This document shows positions 37,397 to 48,400 of a stretch of 64,000 bases of DNA, piece after piece. A program made the position numbers and the translations under genes. The notes under the pieces were generated by a model. That model was not told where the DNA came from, ran no database searches, and saw only the letters and a list, made by a program, of their open reading frames with translations. The first letter of the stretch is position 1; each line of letters starts with the position of its first letter. The DNA is from Plicaturopsis crispa FD-325 SS-3 (taxonomy: Eukaryota > Basidiomycota > Agaricomycetes > Amylocorticiales > Amylocorticiaceae), in NCBI GenBank assembly GCA_000827205.1, contig KN832554.1:489263-553262 (forward strand), read 5' to 3'.

Positions 37397-37929
37397 AGCG
37401 TCGAGCGAGACGCGAACAGCGAGGCAAGCGCCGAAGATGAGCGGCTAAAGACTCGAGTGCATTATTTCACAAAACCGAAATAATTTCGAGGCCGCCCATA
37501 AGTTGAGATTCGTGCTCCGCGACATTGTGCAATTTCCGCATTCGGAATGCGCTCGGAAGGCCGGAAATTTGGTCGTGTTGTTGGTTCAACGGTTGTTCCC
37601 GACCACCTCCTCCTCGCTCTCCGCAAATTCCAGTAACGCCGTAGTCGCCGCATTCTTTTGGACTTCGAGCAGAGCTCTGGCTATTTATCTGGTACGCGGA
37701 GACCTGAGACGGTATCAGTACTAGTCGTGGATCTGCGCCACGCCGACACTGGCACACTTGTGATGTATGACATGAGACTCTTAGTAAGGGTCCAAATTTA
37801 CCTGCTTCCTGGAAGTTTTGAACCGTGGACCGTAGTCCGTGGTGTATGACGCTGAGCAACCTGGAGGTCTCGTATAAAACCACTGCATCTCGCTAGAGCC
37901 TCCTACCATCACCCCCCAACTGCACTGCG
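37397..37929. other. intergenic divergent promoter region between two transporters
   Basis: No gene. The TATA box for the plus-strand transporter is listed separately. Confidence 0.55.
37873..37879 (+). promoter_or_regulatory. TATA box of the MFS transporter gene
   Basis: TATAAAA, about 57 bp upstream of the ATG at 37930. Confidence 0.6.
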
Positions 37930-40253
37930 ATGTCTACTACCAACACACTCTCTGCTGCCGATGGCTTGGTCGACCGCAAGGAAATTGATACGGAGACGTC
38001 CAAGGAAGCAGCCGAGGTGTCCAAGGAAAACGAACCACGCACAGAGGGATCGCCTGCGGCGGAGGCGGTCACTCTGGATCCACACGAAGACCCGCTCAAC
38101 AAATCGAGGTTCAGAAAATGGGTCATTGTGGTCGTGATATCCTCAGCATCTCTGTGTGTCACATGTTGCTCCTCGATTGTACGTCTGGCTCACATCCAGC
38201 TATGTTTTAAAATTGTGGCTCACTCACAGTTGATTTATGTGGTTGAGTAGGCGGGGTTCACTGAAGCGGGTATGGCGAGTGAATTTCATGTCTCCAAGGA
38301 AGCGACGATTCTTGGGATTAGCCTGTTCGTCGAGGGTCTTGGGTGGGGACCGCTTTTGGTGCGCTCGACTTGCCTAAACGATTCACGGTACCTTGTAATT
38401 TACTTATCGAGAAACAACCAGGTTGCACCACTGAGCGAGATGTATGGTCGCAACATAGTGTACCGCGTATCGTATGCGATACTCTTCGCGTTAACATGGC
38501 CCATCGTGTTTGCCCCCAACCTACGTGTGCTTTACTCATTCTATCTACCCCAGGGTCTTCCGCTGACACTAAAAATACCATCGACAGCCGTATACCTCGT
38601 GTTCCGATTCTTGACGGGTTTCTCTGGCTCTGCATTCCTCAGTGTGGCAGGTGGCTCCGTTAGCGACCTCTTCACAAATGACACTGTCGGGAAGTGTGTA
38701 GTAATTCATCGCGTCTTTTTGACAACTCAGACTGATGTGGTGCTCACTGTGCAGTCCTATGGCAGTTTACACAATGTCTCCATTTATTGGGCCGGTCCTC
38801 GGCCCTCTCCTTGGCGGGTACGCCACCCTATCGTTGGCACCGTTCTTACTCATTGACACGGTTAATCGACAGATTCTTGAATCAGGTATAGCGCTTACGT
38901 TCTGCGTACGGCCTCCAAGTGGCAAGCCTAAATGCTAATCAAACTGCTGGTGCTTGCGGATAGAATCTCAACTGGAGATGGACTTACCGTGTTCTAATAT
39001 GCTGGATCTTCGCTGAAATGATCGCGCTTTTCCTGGTATGTCCAAACCCTTGTTTTCTTGTACCCAGACTTCTGTATAATCACCGATGCTGATACGTGGA
39101 CTGCAGCTAGTGCCAGAGACATATCATCCCGTACTTCTCAAATTCAAAGCCCAACGGTGTGTCTGGACACCCTCCTAGGGCTCCAGGCTGATGACTTACG
39201 TCCTTTTTTGCAGTTTACGAAAAACAACTGGAAACCCAAATTACCGCGCACCCTTGGAAAATCGTGATAGACACATCGCTCAAGACATCCTCGTGAGCTG
39301 TTACAGACCGTTCCGTCCGTATGCCTCTTTGACCACTCCCGAGTCGTCCGGCTAATACCTCGTCTCAGAATTGATGTACTATGATCGAATGGCGCTGTTG
39401 TTAAATATGTGGTGCGTTACTCAAGCTTTGTGCTTGCACGGCCTCCACTGATATGTCGCCTAAAGGAACGCCCTACTGCTCGGTATCCTGTACTTGACAT
39501 TCCAGGCGTTCCCCGTTATTTTCGAGCAAGGGCATGGCTTCAATATACAGTCGACGGGTATGTCATTCCTCGGCATTGGGCTCGGAATGCTCATCGGCAT
39601 ATCGTCACAGCCGATATGGAACAGGTTCGTACAACTTTTCACTTTCACTTCGTAATCACCTCATGATAGAATACGCAGAGTGTATGCCCGTGCCATTGTG
39701 AAATACAACGGCAGCCCCCCTCCCGAGGTTAGGCTATACATGGGCATGGTCGGCGGCGTCCTCGTTCCACTCGGTAATTCACACATTCGTGCCCCACCTC
39801 CATGCTGCAGACGTCTGACCTGATTCTATGCAGGGCTATTCTGGCTAGCATTCACGACCTACCCGAGCGTGCACTGGATCGTCCCGATCATCGCCTCGGT
39901 GCTCTTCGGGACGGGGACGCTCTTCGTCTTCACGTCGACGTTCACGTACCTCGTTACCGCCTACCGGCCCATCGCGGCGTCGGCGATGGCGTCGAACAGC
40001 GCGATGCGCAGCGCATTCGCTGCCGTGTTTCCGCTGTTCGCGCCGGCGATGTACAATCGGCTCGGGACCGTGGGCGCGACTGCACTGTTGGCGGGGCTCG
40101 CGACGCTCATGGCGCCATTACCGTGAGTGTTACCTATGCTCACCGTGACGTGGACCCGTCCTGATCGTTGGCATGTTGTTGCACAGATTCGTGTTCTTCC
40201 GCATAGGTCAACGGCTGCGAGAGCGTTCTCGGTTTGCTGTTTCATCAACATAA
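37930..40253 (+). CDS. MFS drug:H+ antiporter-1 (DHA1) family transporter
   Basis: Twelve-helix major facilitator exporter of the yeast polyamine/multidrug (TPO/Flu1-like) group. Multi-exon; the first exon is 37930-38178. Signatures: WVIVVVISSASLCVTCCSS (TM1), EMYGRNIVYRVSY (loop 2-3 G-R/K motif), LVFRFLTGFSGSAFLSVAGG, PFIGPVLGPLLGG (the DHA1 motif C, G-P-x-x-G-G), NWRWTYRVLICWIF, VPETYHPVLLKFKAQR, DRHIAQDILVSCYRPFQ, GIGLGMLIGISSQPIW, SPPPEVRLYMGMVGG and YRPIAASAMASNSAMRS. The last exon encodes FVFFRIGQRLRERSRF. About 60 hydrophilic residues precede TM1. Substrates are unknown; in wood-decay fungi such pumps often export phenolics, which is only an inference here. Confidence 0.92.
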
Positions 40254-40396
40254 GCGTTCAAAAAGCACCTGCACCTATATAGACGTCATAATGTAGACAT
40301 CATCATAAGCACTTTGTTTGATTTTGGAGTCAGCGTGCAGGAACATTCGTTGAGATAATATTGTACAATGATATCCACAGTTTCTTATGGGCGGTA

Positions 40397-41162
40397 TCAT
40401 GCCTTGGCCAACTTTACATGTTTCACCTCGATGTCGCCTTCTGCTGCGAGTGCGCCAAAGGCCTTGCGCTGGTCGGGGGTCAGGTCCTTTATCAGCTCGT
40501 GGTGAGCCTGCACATCGAGAGAGGGTCAATACAGATCGCAGGGTCATAGAAGTGGCTGCAAGCAGGCGTACCTCGACAGAGTCCCAGCCTATGGCCATGA
40601 TCAACTTGCGATCGCTCTCAACAGACGGGCCATACACCGCGCCGCGGACAGCTGGCGTCTCCTGCGCGGTGACGGCAGCGAGGACCTTGTCGACGACCTC
40701 GAACGAGCCGCCCTCCTTGAGGGTGAGCACCGCGTACTCCGTCGCGGGGGCGGTGAGCGCTGCGGTCGGATCCTTGTCGAATTTAGCGTGGATGAGGGCA
40801 GGCGGGCCAGTGAACAGCGGCCTGAAGATGTCGATGAGAGGCCCGTAGGCGGGGGAGTCGATGAGCGTCTGGTGGGACTCGAAGGTCTCCCATTCTGGTA
40901 GGCAGAGGTTAATGTTGTGATTGGCGCCTCCGTTGTTAATAATACTCACCGATAAACAGGTAGCCAACGGCAGGGTCTTCGACTTGTACGCCGTGGTAGA
41001 AACTGGAACAGCGCTTTAGGTTTTGAGTAGTTCAACGAGTGAGGGAACGCACCTAACGAAACCAGCTGTCTTGCTCAGCGCTTCCGCGAATGGCTTCACT
41101 GTCGACTGATCCGCCCGATACGCCTCAGACGTCGGAAACGTGCAAATTTCAGTGACCGTCAT
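40397..41162 (-). CDS. ABM-like dimeric alpha/beta-barrel protein
   Basis: Exons 41162-41053, 41002-40950, 40894-40572, 40507-40397 give 198 aa. Two similar halves are visible, one around VTEICTFPTSEAYRADQST to LFIEWETFESHQTLIDSPAYG and one from YAVLTLKEGGSFEVVDKVLAAV to AIGWDSVEAHHELIKD. Each has the F/Y-x-x-x-x-W-x-S/D-x-x-x-H pattern of antibiotic-biosynthesis-monooxygenase (ABM) folds, so this is a tandem-ABM protein of the kind common in fungi. No catalytic role can be assigned; members range from quinone-forming monooxygenases to stress proteins. The promoter contains a perfect 46-bp tandem duplication that doubles the TATA box. Confidence 0.85.
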
Positions 41163-41222
41163 TGTGTTGGATATGTTAGATGATAAGAATATGGGGGGTT
41201 TCAGAGAGTAAGTAAGTCGTTC

Positions 41223-41314
41223 AAGGCTTGCTAAGGACCTTTATAAGAGAGTGACTAACGAGCTTCATAAGGCTTGCTAAGGACCTTTATAAGAGAGTGA
41301 CTAACGAGCTTCAT
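41223..41314. repeat. perfect 46-bp tandem duplication carrying a TATA box
   Basis: Two identical 46-bp units start at 41223 and 41269, followed by a few bases of a third. Each unit reads CTTATAAAGG on the minus strand. The ABM-like gene therefore has TATA-like sites about 79 and 125 bp before its start codon. The perfect identity implies a recent event. Confidence 0.95.
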
Positions 41315-41859
41315 AAGGCTTCATACCTGCGGGCTTTGCAATAGCCGATCTTGGCTATCAGCTATCTCCTTATGGTCACAGTACGATCTCTGCCTATGTT
41401 TTTGGCTCTCGTTTTGCAGGACGGTTGCTGGATTCTTGCAATATTGTCCGATGTGCATTATGTATCCTCCAACATGTTCCGGTTTGATGCAACTTGAAGT
41501 GCTTTCGAATGGGCAGGTCAAGTTGCGGTCGTACTTCTTCACAACGCGACTCCAAGCGGCTTGTATTCGCTAGCACTGCACGCTCGCATTGCCGCAGCGT
41601 CAGATATCCTTCTCGGCTTGCCACTGGCTCTGCAACAACTAGTAAGTAGTTTCAACAGAGTTCAAAGCGTATGCTTGGCTAACCCTCGAAGTACTAGCTA
41701 TTCCATATCCAGCTCCGACTTCAGTAGACAAATAGGTGCACATGCGGTGCTATCTACCCTTCGCTGTCAATACCCGTTGTCAACTCGCAGGAGGTCGTCT
41801 CTGTGTACTCATAGACAGATTGAGTTCTTGGCGCAATTGTCACCGGTGAGGAGGCGACT

Positions 41860-42000
41860 CGCGTCCAGTGGAGACGTTCTATCACTGCACCGGCGCGCTG
41901 CGGTGTGCGTGACCTCGCTGCCCTTCGGTGGAGTCGGAACTCGAGGGCTGGAACTAGGGGCGATATGCACCCACGGTGAGCTTCATTTTTGGTCCAGAAT
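41860..42000 (+). pseudogene. possible remnant of an aldehyde dehydrogenase C-terminal region
   Basis: One frame reads GDVLSLHRRAAVCVTSLPFG followed by GVGTRGLELGA. The LPFGGVG stretch with an upstream D-V-x-x-x-H resembles the C-terminal part of class 3 ALDHs (N-D-V-x-x-H ... L-P-F-G-G-V-G-x-S-G). No catalytic Cys or Glu region was found upstream in any frame, so at most a short relic remains. Chance similarity is a real alternative. Confidence 0.3.
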
Positions 42001-42637
42001 TGCGTCTCTAGAGACCCTAGGCATTGACGATAAGAGCGCAGCTACGCTGCGATACACACGCGCCCACTATTCCATCAAATAGAAGATTTCGTGCGGTCAA
42101 GGGACGACACTTTTTAGTAGAATGACGAGATGATGCCCCCCCTGTGGACCCACCCCGCCATGCACGGGCATCCGTCTCGGTTGCATAGGCGCAACGCGGC
42201 GGGGGCATGGCAGCCACGCACAGGTACGAGGATGACCTAAATTTTGAACCTCGACTTGATGGCGTTTGACGGTCGCGGCTTGTTTTCCGTAGAATTTCGG
42301 GAAATACCTTTCGCCTGGCCCTGCATGCTGTTTGCATGCCGCCCTGCTGCGTACGCGCAGCTGCGCCACACAAAGATTCTATCTGATCCCGTGTGCCGCG
42401 TTCCCCATACTAGATCCTTGCTGATCTTATCTGGAAACACGGAAGTAAATCAGTAACACCCATTACTTGGTTCGCATTGAATGGGAGTCGTGTTCTCGGT
42501 TTCGACGCCGCCGGGTACTCCAATCTCCATCGTTCAATCATTTTAGTACGTACGACATATGCCTCCCTTTGTTGATTTATTGCCGGAGGATCGGCGCTCC
42601 TGACTGCTTTACATAGGCGCACGAAAGGCAGGCCCGA

Positions 42638-42643
42638 TATATA
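42638..42643 (+). promoter_or_regulatory. TATA box of thioesterase paralog 2
   Basis: TATATA, about 52 bp before the start codon at 42695. Confidence 0.45.
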
Positions 42644-42694
42644 GAGAGGCCCCGCACAGCGCTAAATCTACATCCTTCCTTCGTCCTATTTACA

Positions 42695-43519
42695 ATGACC
42701 ACCCAGCTCGAGAAGGTCGACGCGACCAAGATTCCCGGGAACGCGACTCTGCCGGTCAAGGAGCACATCGCGCGGACCCTGGACTATGCTAGGGCAGGGG
42801 AGTCGGGTTTCGCCCTCTCTATCCTGAAGCGCCTGGAAGTGATCGATATTTCCATCGTGCCGAAGGCGGGGGAGCCCTCTATGCGAGAGAGCCGAGTCAT
42901 ATTCGAGCTCGATGTAACAGAAGGTGCGTGGCTATGCTTGTCGCAGCGATATTCTTGCACTCAAACTGAGCATTATACCTATAGACATGGCCAACTCCAA
43001 CGACTACATCCACGGAGGCTGCTCGGCCTATCTCATTGATGTGTACGTCGTCACCATTTTCAACGCCCCTCCGTATGGTGTTGCTCGGCCGTCACTTAAC
43101 GTTCCCGTCCATCTGCAGTTGCTCTACCATGGCTGGGCACGCTTTTGCGAAATCAATAGCAGGCGACGACGTGTCCCCCAGCACAGTGTCACAGGCCATA
43201 GAGCTTGTATATCATGCACCTGCTCTCCTGTACGTGTCTGTTTGTGGGTCCGCGGTGCGTCCATCAACTGATCCGTTTACGTCACTCTCCTAGTGGAGAC
43301 AGGTTACGGGTGGTGAATAGTACGATAACCGCAGGCGGTCGTTCGTTATCCGCTCGCTCTGAAGCACGTAAACTTTGATTTTGTGGCGAGGTTGCGGTGT
43401 ATTGACGATTTGTTACCCCTCCCCCACGACAGATCTGGAATGCTACTCGCCATCGACTTGTAACAACAGGCGTCCACCTGATGACACAATCGTCTCCGCA
43501 CATGAGTGCGAAGCTGTAA
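42695..43519 (+). CDS. hotdog-fold acyl-CoA thioesterase paralog 2, ends in AKL
   Basis: Exons 42695-42923, 42985-43042, 43119-43229, 43294-43363, 43433-43519; 184 aa, the same length as paralog 1. The active-site stretch is YIHGGCSAYLIDV (HGG at 86-88). Later segments are VSQAIELVYHAPALLGDRL and GGRSLSARSEIWN. It ends MSAKL. The fourth intron reads GAA|GCACGT...CAG|ATC, so it starts with GC rather than GT. The neighbouring GT three bases later (GTAAAC) would shift the frame and lose the conserved EIWN and AKL end, so the GC donor is preferred. Start M-T-T-Q is close to a TATA box. Peroxisomal location is inferred from AKL only. Confidence 0.9.
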
Positions 43520-44048
43520 TATCCAAGCTGCTGCTGCATCGGTTCTGTACGGGCTATACTTAGTGTATGTATCAGTACTTCTCACTTAATTTTGTGGTTT
43601 AAACGATCTCGCTTCTTGTCCCAATCTTGTCCCGCACATTCATTCTTCTTCCACTCAACACCCTTTCTCCGTTTGGCTGACCTGGAACAAGCCGAACCGG
43701 AATACTGACCCTTACACGTTGACGAGACCATGTGCTCGCCATGTACTTGTATTTACGCCCGAGATGGCGGACGATGTGAGTGCGATTACAATGTTCGTGC
43801 TATACCTCGGACGGGGTGATCAAATATTGACTGGTCATCATCTCTAGGACCGCTTCTTCTGACTGTGCATCTGGGGCTATCTAGGGCCTTGACCCACATC
43901 GAACACCGATCTACAGAACGTTCATGCTGTTTCGCTGAGCTGATTCTGCGACGGCGTGTAGGCGTTGACTATTTAATCCCTCGCTTGATGAAGATCCTCC
44001 ATTATAAACACCCACTCATAACTCCCTACCCGGTTCTGAGAACTAACA
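43520..44048. other. intergenic, no gene recognised
   Basis: 3' end of thioesterase 2 and promoter of the SDR gene. Confidence 0.55.
44003..44008 (+). promoter_or_regulatory. TATA box of the SDR gene
   Basis: TATAAA, 46 bp upstream of the ATG at 44049. Confidence 0.55.
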
Positions 44049-45017
44049 ATGTCTGCTCCCAACACACTACAGGGAAAGGTCGCAGTGATCACCGGCAGCG
44101 GACGCGGCCTGGGTCGCGAGATCGCCTTAGAGCTAGCGCGTCGCGGTGCGGATACTGTGATCAACTACACTAAAAACGCTGGTGCGGCCCACGAGGTTGT
44201 CAAAGAAATCGAGCAACTGGGTCGGAAGGCTGTTGCAGTCCAGGCAGATGTATCCAAGCCGGAGGAAATCGTAAGCCTGTTCGACGAAGCGATCAAAAGC
44301 TTTGGGAAGGTAGACATCGTCATGTCTAATTCAGGTTTAATTTGTTCATTCTACAAACCGCGACGAAGCCATCCAACTTATTACTCATCCTATAGGCATC
44401 GAGCACTTTGCGCCCATCGACCAAGTGCGCCCAGAGGACTTTGACAGAACGTTTGCCGTCAATACGCGCGGTCAATATTTTGTGGCGCAACAAGCGTACA
44501 AGTACCTCCCCCGCGGCGGAAGGCTGATCTTCATGTCCAGCATCTCCGCGCAGGCGAAGGGTGTGCGCAACCACGCCATATACGCCGCTAGCAAAGCCGC
44601 CGTAGAAGCGTTCACGCGCTGCTTTGCTGCAGGTGTGCTCGGCCATACCCCCATTGAAGATTGATCCGTCGCTGACATGGACATCTCATGTAGATTTCGG
44701 ACCCAAGGGCATCCTCGTTAACTGCGTTGCCCCAGGTGGCGTGAAGACGGACATGTACCTGGAATCTGCGCGGCACTATATCCCCGGCGCAGAGAACTGG
44801 TCAGAAGAGCAAGTTGACGCGGCGTGCGCGAAAATGTCACCACTGGGACGGGTTGGTAAACCTAGCGATGTATCCCAAGTCGTCGCATTCCTCGCCGGCA
44901 ACGAGTCTGACTGGATAAATGGTATGTTATATGTCGATTCCCCGAAGTCAAGTAAATAACGGAGGCGTACTGGCGACAGGTCAAGTCATCACCATTGGTG
45001 GAGGTGCGGCACTGTAA
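44049..45017 (+). CDS. short-chain dehydrogenase/reductase, versicolorin/naphthol reductase-like
   Basis: NADPH-dependent ketone reductase. Exons 44049-44334, 44396-44632, 44694-44921, 44980-45017; 262 aa. Classical SDR elements: TGSGRGLG (15-22) for cofactor binding, INYTKNA after strand 2 (an NADPH-type loop), Asn118 in AVNTRGQ, Ser144, and the catalytic Tyr158-x3-Lys162 in YAASK. The C terminus GQVITIGGGAAL is typical of the 3-oxoacyl-ACP reductase / tetrahydroxynaphthalene reductase branch. No polyketide synthase is nearby, so a melanin or toxin role is not supported by context; general carbonyl reduction is the safer reading. Confidence 0.93.
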
Positions 45018-45421
45018 AAAGAATAAATCTCGCGGCCTGTACAGTACTGCACACTGTGAATGTGATAATCAAAGCCGCTGAAGCTAAGAAGAGTGGAATC
45101 ATCATGCGCCTATGAAAGTATGCTGTGGCGCGTACAGTATCTTCATACTCTTCCAACATACCATAGCCGCGCTTTTCCTGTTGCTTCGCGATATGCACGC
45201 TGAAGCTTGAAGGCTGTTGAAAGTTGGACGCGTCCGAATCATGTCTAAACTTGGCAGATATGTTGCAAGGACAGTGCGGGGCACCAGTATAAGTATATAA
45301 GTATGATATCCGCGTCCATGGAAGGATATAGATGACAAGAGATGACAATGATATGTAGCCTGTACGAATCTGCAAAGAACAGAACAAAAAGCAAAGATAA
45401 GATAAAACACACCAATATTGT

Positions 45422-48400
45422 CTATATCCTCCCGAATGGAACACCAACGGGTGTAGCGAAAGCACTGGGCACATGCGCGCCCTCTCCAATGGACTGTAGA
45501 ATAGCCCGCCTCTTGTCCTCCCAAGCCCTCAACGCCTTCAACAGCTGTATGATCTTCTCCCTCTTGCCCTGGCGGACGTCATTGATACTCACGCTGCCCA
45601 TCTTCACATCGTTGTCGAGCAAGAAGTCGAACAGCCTGAAAAGACCGTCCAGTTTGTCGTCATTCGGCCCCGATGGGAACGCGTTGTTCGGGACTGGTGG
45701 AGAGGATGCTTTGCCCTTGATGGCCTCTGCCAGACGCAGCAGGGCCAAACCCCCACAAAGCGAGCCCGTGGGATCGGTAATCTGGAGCGCTTGAGGGAGG
45801 TGCGAATTTGCCCATTCAATCAGGTCTGTTTCAGCTCCCATCTGTCCCATCTGTGAGAAAGCAAGAGTTCAATATTGGGCGATAACAGTAGGTATGAGGC
45901 AACGGGGTGAAATCAAGCGTCTGCTCAAAGTCGACCGAACACACTCAATGGGAATGAACCTACGTTCTCTGACGGCGCGGAGCTCAATCTACGCATTTCC
46001 CTCGAAGGCCTAGGAGGAGGATTCTTCGGCCCTTTAGGAGCGGAATTCCTCCGGGATAGTTCGCCTTGACTCGATACGGTCTCATTCGTGAAGAATGAAT
46101 CAAGCCTGGCGCGCTCGCTCTGCTTCAGATCTTCTGGTCCATCAGGAGATGGCAGTCCCATCAGTATGCGAGCATCCCGGCTGGAAAGCTGGTTGGGGTT
46201 CTCTCTCCGGAATGACTTCTGAGTGGCAGCGCGCTGAGTCGGTGAAGGCGGCCGGGGGGCAGGGTTCATGGTTTGGGCGACAGCGAGGGGTATTGTAGGT
46301 ATGTTGCATGAAGAGACCACGGGACCTAGTGTTCAAAGTGGTTAAGATGAGATACTGGTCTACCGATTGGCCGATCAATTTTAATTAGACTTACGACTGT
46401 AGTCACGACCGATGGTGGATTTCATTATGGCTTTCATCCACTCGCGGACAACGATCTGCTCCTCCGAGCTGAAGAAATGGGTCTTGTCGGTATCATGCAC
46501 AATTCTGAACCCATAGCGCCCAGGGTTGACAGATTCGTCGGCAATGACCTTATAACCAAGGATATTAATGTATCCCTTGATTTTCGTCTCCTATCGACAA
46601 GTCATATTCAGTTGCACCCAGGCAAGCTAAGACGACGGGACTCACGGATTTGCTGTTACTGCGCAGGTAATAAAGGTGGGGACCTTTCAGGATGAAATAC
46701 CGTAGCTTCCATGAGTTGTACCGTTCTCCCTTCTTGCGCATCCACCCATTATGATCTGGCGGCCCGATCTGTTCGATGATGCTCTGTCCAGGCTTCAATG
46801 CGCCCATACCACGGGCAGGAAGTTCCGAATGGCTCCCCTGAGTTGATGAGGTCCGTTTGCGAAGGATGGCAGGATCTCGAACGTCCTTCTCCTTCTCCTT
46901 GGAGACTGTCGTCTTCTCTGAATCCGAAACGGAGGACACTCGGCCAGTCGACTTCTTGCCAGTCGTACCATAGAGTCTAGCTAGGTTCAGGCTCGAAGTT
47001 TTCTCAGAGGGGTGGTCGTCGATGAAACTAGAAAACATCGATTTAAGTATTTTTGTAGCCAAGATAAATGGGAAAGTGCTCACGTCGACAGTCTTGGGGC
47101 GGGTTTCCTGGACTTCCCAATCGTTGGCATTCCACCGAACAAGCTCAAGCGGTCGGATGCTTTGCCCCCTGCATCGGTACTCTTCTTCCCCCTACTGTGC
47201 CGGCTGGCGACACTACCTTCTTCCGATTTACGCGGTCCCTTACCACCCTCAGATATCGGAGACACGTTGGCTTGGGTCAAAGGAGATGTTCCATCCTTCG
47301 ATGTCCGACTACCCTTGCTCTGCGCGGAGTCCCGCTTGTCGCCTTTGAAAGCTGGGTCCGATCCTGTTGACCGCCCGAACATCCGACGCCGCTGTTTCCC
47401 TGCTGGCGTGGTTTCGGTCTGGCAGATGCAATGTTAGTGCTATTCGTTGAATCGTATGGTGCTATAGATACCTCGCTCATGGCAGCACGTTCTTCGTCTG
47501 TCTCTTCGGGAATCTCGCCATCGACAGCCTTGGAGTTGAGGGCACTATCACTTGGCGAAAGTGTGAGCTGCGACGGTCGAGCCTTCTGGAAAGTGTCAAT
47601 GAAGGTTTCAAGATGGGAAAACGAACACTACTCACGCCCTTGCCATTGACGAGGGCGCTAGGCGACCCAAGCCCCAAACCCATCCGTGCGGCTCGCTCGA
47701 GTGCTCCTGAAATTCCCTGTGACCCATCATCCGTATCAACAACGTGCATGCTGAAGCCTGCAGTAGACCCCGGGTCGGATATTCTACGCATTTCACGGGC
47801 CATTGGGCTTCCTGCGAGATCGCCCGTGTGCGGCGGGCTCTCCGGACTAAACATGTTTCCTAATAGACCAGCAGAGTTGGGTGTGCCACTGATGGGGCTG
47901 TTCAGAGAATGGTGCGTTGAGCTCTGAACGGATTGCGAATGCGAATGCGAGTAAGCAAACGAACGGTTCGCAGCGTGTGGCGTAGACTGCGAATGCGCAA
48001 GTGCTGGTGGTTGGTGGTCGGAGTATTGAATGGAGGGCGGGCGACGTAGGTCCGTGATAGCGTTCGCTATACGCATGCGCTTACCGAAAGCGGCGATCCC
48101 AATTTCGGACTTGAGGAGATTGACGTCGAGCTCAAGAAGAACATCGCCGGTAATTTCTTGTTCTATAGAGTATGTTAGCGTTGGAAGTTTACTGGCAGTA
48201 TTGACCGCACCGATGAATTTGTCGATAACATCCCCAAATCCCTTCGACTTGAGCCAGTCGACGACCTCCTCGACGGTCCATTCTGTGGGATGAACATTCG
48301 CCTTCTTGGGACTCTGCACTTCCGGCGTCTCAGCGTGGGACGACAACTTCGCGGAGGATGCACCACTGCTGTGTTTTGACGCGTCGCGCGCGTGGTGTCC

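Larger units (their letters stand above)
41163..42694. other. intergenic region of 1.5 kb with promoter repeat and a possible gene relic
   Basis: Apart from the 46-bp duplication (41223-41314), the ALDH-like fragment near 41860-42000 and a TATA box at 42638, I see no gene here. Confidence 0.5.

Noticed and set aside
44049-45017. SDR as part of a polyketide or melanin cluster
   Set aside because: No polyketide synthase, scytalone dehydratase or other tailoring gene is nearby.
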